From the NCBI GenBank assembly GCA_036852015.1, contig JAANDG010000058.1, positions 186,001-250,000 on the forward strand: 64,000 bases of DNA, written 5' to 3'. This DNA is from Pelodera strongyloides. Its lineage: Eukaryota; Nematoda; Chromadorea; Rhabditida; Rhabditidae. The notes beneath the pieces are model-generated. The model was not told the origin of the DNA. It was given only the letters and a program-made list of their open reading frames with translations, and made no database searches. This document shows, in pieces, positions 56,501 to 64,000 of this stretch. The position numbers and the translations under genes are program-made. Each line of letters begins with the position of its first letter. Position 1 is the stretch's first letter.

Positions 56501-58708
56501 TCCGTGTATCAATAGGCGTGCCTGCCGTGTCAATGTTTAATTTGACCCAAGCACAAAAAGAGTATCCCCTTACATTTGTTCCAATTATTATTCGTGACAC
56601 GGGTCCCTATCCCTTTTTCATAGACATTTGTTATTCGTCCAAGCCCAAAAACGCATTATATGTATTCTTAAAAAAAAACCATTGGTCTTAATTATGTAAT
56701 ATTAATTGAACAAGCCCAGACCTTATTTATTTTCCAATAGTAAGTACTTCATACTCTTTGGTGTAGAGCCTATTCTATACAAACTCTAACACTAGAGCCG
56801 GGGTCAGTCTGATCCGTAAGAGATGCCAGTACACTGATTTATTTTCCTCTGTATAATTATAGTTGTACACGAGCTTTCAAATGTTGACTGATGACTGTCT
56901 GCTCTAATTTTCTTGTTGTTTTCAGATGACCATCGAGCCACCACGCATTGAACTGCCCGTGGAGGACGAGGCCACGACACCCTCACCCATTGAAGTTCTG
57001 GAAAAGGTTAGTGAATTGAACAGAGAGAGAGAGAGATAGAGAGAGAGTGGAGAGTGGAGAGAGAGAAATAGGGAGAGAGAAAGAGGGAGAGACAGAGAGA
57101 CTGAGATCGTAGAAGAGCTCACAATCCGCCCTTGAACCGAGAATTACTAGAAGAATGACGCATAGCACCACACGTAAGTTCCATAAGCTTTATGCCTAAA
57201 TACTCTTAATTGCAGTTGTCCGGTGGTGCCTTGGTAAGTACTTCTACCTAAACTCCTTAGCAATGATATCAAATGTGAAGCACATTTCCTTTCTTTCTGA
57301 TAAAGCACCACTGAGGCGTATAGTTAATTTATCAGGCACATATTTTACGAAAATACTCTGTTTACACTCCGGACGTCACTGTACTTTACACAAGATTGTA
57401 GGTGTGCGCGGCGGTATACCTACAATCTTCTCATTTCTAGGAACTCTTGATGTGTTAGGCGGTTACAGTATCGACACGCGAGAATAGTGCAGAATAGTCC
57501 TTTTGCGCCAGTATACCGCCGCGCACATCCACACTTGTTTCAGTGCTATTTCACGCATCTGTCTTGACGTTGACCATGTTATAACCTTTTTTTTATTTCA
57601 GCATTTCGAGCCAGCATTTGACCAACTTGGATCGTCAAGACTTCAGAATATTCTAGAAATGGATCTTCCACGTCCAAAGGCACTAATGTCACATCATGGA
57701 TATGAGATGGGACAAGGAGCCATCGCTGGTGAGCGTTTAATTTTAAAGTGGTATGACACCAATCTTGAACATCTTTAATCCATGTATTGTATAAATCTAG
57801 CATCTGTGACCCATAGCACATGAAATTATTGAGGAACTTGTATTGTATCTATGCTATGGATTGATATAAGAGAACCTTATTAGTCTTTTATCTGTGTTAT
57901 GGATTGATATAAGATAGCACTAGTCTTTATCTAAACACTATCCTAATATGTACATCTTAGGAGGCGCCGTCGCCGTGGTGGTTGTCGTGTGCGTCGGTTT
58001 CCTTCTCGTTCTACTTGTGATCGGCGTTCTGAAAATGAGAGACACGCCTCTACCAAGGAGAAGAAAACCGAAGAAGCCTGTAAGACTTCGGTTTTATTTT
58101 TTAACGTTTAAAAAAAAAACTGGAGAAAAATACTGTACTAAAGGAGTTTACTCAGAAACGAACTTAATTAGTTACAGTCGCTCCTCGCATAAGTGATGAG
58201 CTCTCTCGAAAAGTATACTACAAATTAAAGATTAAAAATAAGCATCATAAACTTCAACGTTGTCCTATAGGAATCGATGATGCAGTGGGACGACGAGGGT
58301 ATGAATATCACCGTAAATCCTCTTGACGATGTGGAGAAGAGTGTGGTGGACGAGTACTCTGAGGACGAGGAGAGCACCGACGGAGAGGAGAGGTACCTTA
58401 CTCATTTTTGTTGATTATTGATCGAACACACTTGTAGAAAAACACAATTGAGTATGTTACTCATAGTGTTACCCATAGCGACACATTTTTACGAATAATG
58501 AGGCGACCCTCGGACACTGCTTGTTTTGTGTAGAGGTACAGTATTCTAAACTGTGACCTTTTCCAGTGAGTGTTCTATGCACGAGGAGGAGGACTTGAGT
58601 GAGGAGGAGGGTGAGACCGACCCGGCTCTTCCCCACCTGGAGGGACGCCAACCGGGACTCGAGTGGGACGACGAGACGATGGCGGCCTCCCGATCATACA
58701 GAGTTTAA
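44520..58708 (+). CDS. CLSTN: Calsyntenin (cadherin-related type I membrane protein)
   Basis: Twenty-seven exons join in frame (961 aa): 44520-44583, 45289-45393, 45980-46080, 46260-46348, 47499-47584, 47889-48016, 48247-48370, 48635-48741, 48858-48967, 49110-49185, 49407-49482, 49733-49840, 50394-50515, 50657-50803, 50965-51047, 51208-51313, 51488-51658, 51871-51978, 52141-52195, 52284-52432, 52661-52822, 56926-57006, 57216-57233, 57602-57728, 57961-58079, 58271-58392, 58567-58708. A signal peptide (MRLLLFLFALGTGAIA) is followed by two cadherin repeats (linker DTNNNAPKF), a LamG-type domain (about exons 12-16), a transmembrane helix (AVVVVVCVGFLLVLLVIGVL) with an RRRKPKK stop-transfer, and an acidic cytosolic tail. 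The tail has two kinesin-light-chain WDD motifs (QWDDEG, EWDDET). Calsyntenins link kinesin-1 to vesicles at synapses; the nematode orthologue is casy-1. Intron 21 holds a Penelope-like element. AATAAA lies at 59667. Confidence 0.93.
46741..46890. repeat. (CT)n-rich tract in calsyntenin intron 4
   Basis: TCTCTCTCTCTC runs with CCCTCT interruptions. The rest of this 1.15-kb intron has no recognised feature. Confidence 0.8.
49858..50310. repeat. Pyrimidine-rich intron 12 of calsyntenin
   Basis: CTCTCTCCCTCTCCC runs at 49858-49960 and further CT-rich patches at 50200-50310 fill most of the intron between exons 12 and 13. Confidence 0.75.
52983..55358 (+). CDS. Reverse transcriptase of a Penelope-like element with N-terminal GIY-YIG remnant
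   Basis: An uninterrupted frame of 791 aa from the first ATG (797 codons open from 52965). It begins with KELFWIKLLNTAYPFGLND, which resembles the tail that follows a GIY-YIG endonuclease when that domain is N-terminal; the catalytic part itself is absent. The middle has CVDKAST, then IYAIPKLHK and RFITAAKTSS. Reverse transcriptase motif A is MDFSSLFTN (near residue 517), motif B is KGVPQGGNASPLLADL (near 598) and motif C is RYMDDIAIF (near 641), followed by AAFLDLYLKR. This order suggests the permuted, N-terminal GIY-YIG branch of Penelope-like elements (called Naiad/Chlamys). All catalytic Asp residues are present and there is no stop or frameshift, so the copy is recent. The branch assignment is from memory of the family and needs a tree. 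Confidence 0.8.
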   Translation: MEHTFCVSKLFSSSKFALRKEKELFWIKLLNTAYPFGLNDNIKGYGIISDINHKGLGNSHIPYYSLKIKRPFKNRGTRRNNRVRNGPVVNLPDLNRNVHYHELSRLNFSLSKQHKRLFLGTYFSSDSSHEFKVNVEALCGRMTIPTNFGKSTNKKKPDFCIVIPYINSDPTDNLQYQFKKAIRSLFLNNQIPLSYVPSIMFRYKYNVPLGPLLFNYKQFVNNDINASLKCHCINYLQYCKNKEIIEYNGSRHIITGNCQIFKHHFPIATRILAKGTKFREPYRREVAHLLLRESLADLYDKLIKFLAKNGINLQHMENFMDTINIPDIHDSRNIYINELQDIRRQFIITCVDKASTNFCFSCPLLYNAHLYKELGVNITSGSVPPIIQGNDTYVPYEIESKDSIINRHKNYSRVLGISESFGDTNLPIIYAIPKLHKEVVKMRFITAAKTSSLKTASVTLQKVLKHFKTHFRNYCNAAGNWSTKKNRYLSIDNSMSVTNNSNINKFSKLKVMDFSSLFTNLPHDCILNNIFELIDICFKNSGKLLINVNNKKCFYTDSPSKNCFGAHEIKHLTKYIIENSFLVFRNSIFKQIKGVPQGGNASPLLADLTLSMIEFRYLKNPANHHISIKTCIKRYMDDIAIFYNDPNVITNIIQMYPATLTLEAANDRDNEAAFLDLYLKRQDSMWSINLYNKTDDYCFEVIRFPMYDSSISTNIKISCIYGEIIRIGRCTSSLSFFKDKIEQLLNRLANNKYPDKAIKDNTIKCFRKYPVLSQKYLISVNHLIEWVDKFF
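55606..55705 (+). ncRNA. Hammerhead-ribozyme-like fold in the 3' region of the Penelope-like element
   Basis: CTGATGA (55625-55631) and GAAAC (55680-55684) are the two conserved hammerhead core strings. Between them GACCCC (55633-55638) pairs with GGGGTC (55674-55679), and CCACAG with CTGTG extends this stem. One extra U separates CTGATGA from the stem, which is not canonical. After GAAAC the sequence reaches GGGTAC, where GUA could serve as cleavage triplet with a very short helix III, as in Penelope-type hammerheads. A competing 12-bp hairpin (GGTAAGCTGTGG with CCACAGCTTGCC, one G-U) encloses the core. Penelope-like elements are known to carry hammerhead ribozymes; whether this one cuts is unknown. 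Confidence 0.45.
55765..56925 (+). other. Right part of calsyntenin intron 21
   Basis: Ordinary intronic sequence after the retroelement. A short GA run lies at 55905-55928. 56395-56440 has GCGCCCTG(C/T)ATT repeated three times in tandem, followed by TTTCGCTTTA, a motif shared with the CCGGCCGG repeat family. No exon is recognised before 56926. Confidence 0.5.
57216..57233 (+). other. 18-nt in-frame microexon of calsyntenin
   Basis: TTGCAG precedes and GTAAGT follows an 18-base segment encoding LSGGAL. It is phase 0 on both sides, so including or skipping it keeps the frame. It lies just before the juxtamembrane exon. Confidence 0.6.
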
Positions 58709-59716
58709 TATATCTGTTTCCCTAAACTATGTCTGTCTATGTACTCTCTCATTATCGTTTTTCAGACTGACTTCTGTCAAGTTACTATAACAGCTCCCGA
58801 CTATATTTAACAGTTTAACTTGCTCCTCTCACTTAGAGTCCTGTGTAGCTTTTAAAAAATTAAGTCCTAATTCCCGAAGGTTTGACATATTACTATCCCC
58901 TCCAGGATTATGTATATTCGTTGTAAAGCATTCCCTCCCAGTCTGTGTTTCTATATCAGATCTCCTAATTTGTGTTGTGTGTGTTTTCATTTTTTTTTCT
59001 CTTCACCGAATATTTACAGTTACTACTCTATATGTTGCCATATATACATAGTTTTCTCTGTCCATAGTCACTCTGAATACTGGTGTATCGGTAATTTTTG
59101 TTTGTTGTGGACAGGCATGTGGTAGCTGGTGTGTTCAAGTCATGCGTCATGACAAGGAGTCTGACACCTTGTGACACATTCCTGTCCTTGACGCCTCCTT
59201 TTGAATGACACGCAAATTGTAAAGTTGTGTAACTTTGTATATTCCAAAGAGTAAGTCTGTAGCCTATGAAGTGACAACGTAAAGTCCCCGTTTGGGTCCG
59301 TAGTGTTCTTCTAATATTGGCTAAACTGTGACACTGCTAACTTCAAACGGAAGTGTATGTTGTCGGCTACTGTAAAGAGAGGGAGACTACCTAAATGTTT
59401 AAGTCTCCCCAGGCTAATTTAACTTTTTGGAGGATGAGGATACACATTTATCGATGTATCACATTGATAATACCCCCAATGTCCAAGTGGTTTTATGTTG
59501 ACCATGTTCGAATATAATAGATTTTCTTTATCGTTTATTCTGTGTGTGTTTCTATAATTTAAATAACACTGTTTCTCCTATAACACAACATTTCTTATAT
59601 AAACAAAATGTGTTAATACTGGATCTTTTCTATGCAATTAGTAAATGATGTACTCTTTTCAATAACAATAAAAACTGTTCCGAAATCCTGAGAGTTTTAT
59701 GCAGAATATTGGTTCA
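58709..59716 (+). other. Calsyntenin 3' untranslated region
   Basis: AT- and CT-rich sequence without open frames of note. AATAAA at 59667-59672 is the best poly(A) signal and implies a 3' UTR of about 1 kb. Confidence 0.55.
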
Positions 59717-59718
59717 TA

Positions 59719-60026
59719 GTGTATTTATCTCCAGTTTCGCAGGGCCGAAACACCTCAAAAAATCATTCAGCGCGGCTTTCACTTTCCATATAGAAACTCA
59801 TTAAGAAACTCGCTACAAAAATTGAAGATCAGGGACAAATTTGAATTAGTACACGTATTAGCTACTTGCATGCGAAAATCTGTATTAAATTCAAATTTGT
59901 CCCTGATTTTCAATTTTTGTAGCGAGTTTCAAATTGCGCTTATGTATGGAAAGTGAAAGCCGCGCTGAATGATTTTTGGGCCAGATTCGCCCTGTTTCGG
60001 CCCTGCGAAACTGGAGATAAATACAC
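59719..60026. mobile_element. Tc1/mariner-type MITE with long inverted repeats
   Basis: The termini start GTGTATTTATCTCCAGTTTC and are inverted at the right (GAAACTGGAGATAAATACAC). The arms continue through GCAGGGCCGAAACA and, further in, TGAATTTGTCCCTGA-type sequence, so almost the whole element folds back on itself. TA lies on both sides (59717-59718 and 60027-60028), the target duplication of Tc1/mariner elements. It sits about 50 bp after the calsyntenin poly(A) signal. Confidence 0.85.
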
Positions 60027-60520
60027 TATTACATGCAAGCACAATTCAGGACAATTGCTGTTTTGAATTGGTCCGCAGGATGGAATCTATTTCTTTATGA
60101 AGCTACCGTAGACAAACCCTGTTTAAAACGTATTTCGCGGAAAAGTTGCATCAAATGTGCATAATTTCGTGAACTTTTGTTGCAACTTGATTGAAAGTAT
60201 TGTATTTGTATTGTTGCAAATGCAAAGCCTCTATTCAGTATTGTTTTCTAACGAACGCTTTTTCAAGCTTCAGTTGCAGAGCATGTTCTAGAGGATAGTC
60301 TGCGAAACATTGGTTAAGGCGCTTTAAGATTGAAAAAGGATTTTCTGTGCTGAAACCTAGTCATAGCCGTATTCACAATAAGAATTTATTGTGCTCTCTT
60401 CGTTCACCGAACACTTTTTCTGTGTTCTTGTTCCTCTAAGCCTAAATTACCTCGCAATTTGCTTCATAAGACCACGCATCTTTTCCTTTGCTCGCTTCGT
60501 CTGAATGATCTTCTTCGGTG

Positions 60521-63500
60521 ATGTTTAACTCGTTTATAGGTATGGTGGGAGACTTTTCGACAGGTTCTGCACATGCTCTCATCGTGGGCAACAGAGAGAT
60601 TGACCTGGAAGCCCTGTCTCCCGCTGCCCTCTCCTTCATGACCCATACACAAGAGGGTTCCTTCTTCCACAAAACACAACAAAGTTCTAAAGTAGGTGAT
60701 TTTATGGTATGTATTATTCATTAGGACGAGTGCCCACAGGGTCATTATGCGGCCTAGTAGCGGCTATCTGGGCATTGGCAAGTTAGCTCCGCAAAAGTGG
60801 CGGCTATTCGGCGAGGATAAATCTGCTGCGAACTTATCAGATAGCCGCCGCGAATTTGCCATTGAGACCGTAGTATCGCGGTAGCCTATGCCTTGTGAGA
60901 CTATCTTGGCATTGGCTGCTCGATTTTCAGTTCTTTTATACGGTTTTCCGGCTGATGTTAGCCCGCTCTTTTCACTAGAATACCTTGTCCTCGTGGCTCA
61001 TTCTACTATGTAATTGTGCCGTTGATTGGTGATAAACTGCATGAGATTGAGATATGAAGCTGTTTTATAACGATGATTCTCCGTGTGCATAATTTCTCAA
61101 ACCCTTAGATGCAATCTGAAATGCGACGGAGATTACGGTTACTCTTCGAGCAACGACGACAGTCTCAGATTGATAACGCGAAACGAAAAGGAGAAGAGCC
61201 ACGAAATATAGCAATGGTAGGCTTTCCGTGTTCTCTATAGCTCTAATTCAGAAAAGGTACTCTGTCCGTAGAGATGTACGTAGTTAACACTGTACAGTGT
61301 CCACGTGCCGAGCCTTTACTACTCACCGGGTGATTATTGAATAAGGATGAGCATAAGGACTTTTGTCTCGTACTTTGCCTTACCTTGAGAGTCCTGATTC
61401 GAAACCAAAGGCTGGGTTCGGTACGGCACATGCCTATCGTACAGTGTTTATCTTTAATTGTTTGGTTTGGGTATCGTCTGCGGTCTAATTTAGTCCATTT
61501 CCCGGCTTTATTTGCTTCCAATGACCTGTTCTTCTTTGTCCGTACAGTTTTTCACAATCACATTTCAGTGCAAAGTGGACCACACCCAAGTAACTTTATG
61601 TATGGAGATTCCCAGAAATGATCATAGTGAAATCATCATCAACCGATCGGGAATATATAAGGTCTGTTTCTTTTGTTATTGTTATTATGTGTAATATTGT
61701 CATTGTCATGTGATGGGTTGTTAGTTTTTATCGAGAGGTGCTGCTCCGCTTTCTGTCTGCTGGATCGGATTGCTTGAAAAACTTGCTTGCTTGACTGCTT
61801 AAGATATCATAATTTTAGTATAGGACTGCGAGAGCTTCTGTCACGTAAGTGACAAATTCCAAAAGCAATCTAGGGCACCTCCTCTTGTGTTTACTTCTTT
61901 ACACTTTTTTTAAGCCCCACCTCTGTTGTTTGTTTGTTTTACGTTGAGAATGGTGTAGAGCGCGTATAATCCTAAGCCTATAAAGTTCAAATTAAAAAAA
62001 AAATGGTCTAATTTTTTATCGGTATTTTTAGTGGTCGGATTCCGTTTCAAAGATACTTGTGGAAACAAATACACGAATTGAGTTCCCAGACAGAGACGAT
62101 CTTGTACTTGATGCACAGGTAAGTGTTAGCGGTTTACGGTTTTCCATTTCTTATTTTTCCTGATAATTTTTCTCGCCCTTCGGTTCTTTATGACTCTATT
62201 TCGTATTACCTTTTAGAGTATTCAATTTTAATACTAATTTACTAATTACTCACAAATTCGATGAAGGGAATAATATTTTTACATAAAATATTTTTATATG
62301 TGTAATAATTGCTACAATTGAACTATAAAGTTGTGTTGTGTGTGTATGAAGTATTTTGCTGTTATTGAGGTTGAGAATTGCAACATTGTGAAAGTGTATA
62401 TGGAATTTAGAGTCAATTTCCATGCCGATCGTCTCCCAACCTCACCCGATTTGCAAACCAAGTGAGATTTCTTGCATCATCAATATACTATGGAGATAGC
62501 AGATTTATTGATTAGTAGACTGTTTTACTTGCGCGAAGTCCTTTGTTGTTAGCGGTTTCGAGGTTTCAGTTTGACGAAATTTACTGTTTAACAGTTTAAC
62601 TCTAAGCAATGAATTTACTGTTTATACGTTGCAATGTAAACCTTTGAATTTAGGTGACGATTACTGGTAGCATTGAAAATGTAAATGAAGCGAGGTTACG
62701 ATTGAGGGCAAGTTTTATATTTTTGATGAGTTTTTTTTTGCTATTTTACTTTTTTATTATTGTTATTTAATGTATAATAGTAATAATAAGGCTTATGCTT
62801 CTTATGAGTCATTTTGCGTGAGCGCGGAATCGTGCGCATCCCTAGGCATCATTATGTATTTTTCTACCATTCGCCTAAAGATCGAGGCAAGCGACGGCCC
62901 GACGGCTCGGTTAGGTGCCTGTCTGCGAGCGTCCGAGCACTTTCTTTTTAGTCCAACGTTTACATCTGATGCGTTTTTCTTGTATATGCAGTCACTCTCC
63001 TTGCGGTGTATCATTACTAATTACGCCGAAGTTTGAAGTTACGTTCGTACTTTATCCGTTTATTCCCCACTTAAAATGTTTTCTTGCAGAAGATGTGCCC
63101 ACTGATCATCTGCTTTCCGATTTCGAGTGCAAAGTCGGAATTCCCGGTCTCACGACTGACTTCCTGGTTGGCTGAGTCGTTGAGCGATGGAACACTAAAT
63201 TTCCCCCATATTAGCATACAAGTTGTGCCACCAGCGCTCAACCCCTTTGAAACACTTCAGGTAAGCCTGGTAAGCAAATGTAAACAATGCTATAGAGATT
63301 CCATAGTAGTGATCCTGATGTGTTTTCGTGTTTTGTCTTACCTTACGACAGCCGGTTATTTAGTGTTAGTAACCACCGACCGTGGTCGATAAAACATATG
63401 CTGAGGTTTTTTTAACTAACTACTGTTTTTTTTAGTTCTCTAAGTCTCTAATCATATCAAATTTTTTGTTCACGTTTTACCACGTGTTGTTATTCTTATG

Positions 63501-64000
63501 AACTTTTTTGCCCTCTCGTACATTTTATTGTTATGTAATAGGTGTGTAGGTGTGCGCTGTTTTACTTTATGATTCATTGGGAGCCATAGCTACGTTTGAG
63601 TAAGATGTTTGTTGTGTAATGTAATGGGGTTTCCATGTTCGCGAATCGCGCGAGTGAAAATGACAAATCGCTCTCATTGTTCAAGTCATTTACATGAATG
63701 TCAATTGCCTACCGTAATCCATGCGAATGACACAAATGACATGGTATGGTCAGCGAAAATGTTTGAAATTGATCCGTATTAGATTCAAAATAGCTGCGGA
63801 CTATGTCATTTACATTGGACAGGCGTTTGTCATTTTCGCAAGTACGATTCGCGAACATGGAAACCGCATAACATACCCTAAGATGAACATGAACAGTGAT
63901 TGTTTTAGCATGCATCGCAACAGCAGAAGTTTCTCATGGGACCGGCTATTCGAATTACCGGTAGAGTGTGTGATGAAGAAGAGATATTGAGTGCGTGCGA
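60521..64000 (+). CDS. Bicaudal-C/GLD-3-like KH-domain RNA-binding protein, 5' part
   Basis: Six exons join in phase 0: 60521-60691, 61109-61216, 61548-61661, 62032-62118, 62654-62707, 63090-63260 (235 codons so far); the gene continues past the right edge. Exons 3-6 give a KH-like domain: VTLCMEIPRNDHSEIIINR, SVSKILVETNTRIEFPD, VTITGSIENVNEARLRLR and CPLIICF. This follows the order of a Bicaudal-C KH domain (VTLKMDV, GCHIHFPDSN, VSIAGQPAGVEEARVRIRELLPLV). The GXXG loop is not conserved (NRSGIYKWSD), as in the KH-like domains of this family. Bicaudal-C and nematode GLD-3/BCC-1 control germline and oocyte mRNAs. The fifth intron uses a GC donor (GCAAGT). The start could be 60521 or 60542. Confidence 0.7.
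63628..63865. mobile_element. MITE in the intron after the last seen KH exon
   Basis: GGTTTCCATGTTCGCGAATCG at the left is matched by CGATTCGCGAACATGGAAACC at the right; inside these, GAAAATGACAAA and TTTGTCATTTTC also pair. Internal GTCATTT/AAATGAC and CATGTAAATGAC-type motifs recur. No target duplication was recognised. The rest of 63261-64000 is intronic with no other feature seen. Confidence 0.75.

Overview
This is animal nuclear DNA. Protein-coding genes are split into many short exons with GT-AG introns, often ending in a TTTCAG-type acceptor, and they are separated by MITEs, a LINE and a Penelope-like retroelement. The gene set is protostome-type: arginine kinase, essential myosin light chain, calsyntenin, Cactin, SRP72 and a Bicaudal-C-like KH protein. 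Two divergent CK1-family pseudokinases in tandem, polypyrimidine-AG acceptors sitting almost on the start codon of several genes, and an RTE-type LINE point to an ecdysozoan. A nematode or near relative is my best guess, but this is not proven.

Layout, left to right. 1-600: a hAT-type MITE with an exact 8-bp target duplication. 958-4608 and 5089-7652 (+): two neighbouring CK1-like genes whose exons I could join in frame (about 462 and 290 aa); both have lost the HRD catalytic loop. 7816-14295 (-): the N-terminal and middle part of Cactin; its conserved C-terminal domain is not found. Its 3.9-kb intron is a nest of inverted-repeat elements. 14.3-18.1 kb: mostly non-coding, with more MITEs and an (AT)n run. 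18092-19169 (+): essential myosin light chain. 20369-31484 (+): SRP72, whose largest intron holds a complete arginine kinase gene on the opposite strand (24205-26190). 33814-36833 (-): a nearly full-length RTE-type LINE with an 11-bp target duplication and two slippage frameshifts. 36.8-44.5 kb: no gene recognised. 44520-58708 (+): calsyntenin in 27 exons; one intron contains a 5'-truncated Penelope-like element with a hammerhead-like 3' structure. 59719-60026: a Tc1/mariner-type MITE. 60521 to beyond the right edge (+): 5' part of a Bicaudal-C/GLD-3-like KH protein.

These genes do not form a pathway. They are independent eukaryotic genes (protein targeting, muscle energy buffering and contraction, splicing, neuronal adhesion and transport, RNA binding). 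The most unusual items are the pseudokinase pair, the Penelope-like element, the Cactin gene without its 3' half, and arginine kinase nested antisense in SRP72. Exon joins were worked out by hand from splice signals, reading phase and remembered family conservation; no database search or transcript data was used.
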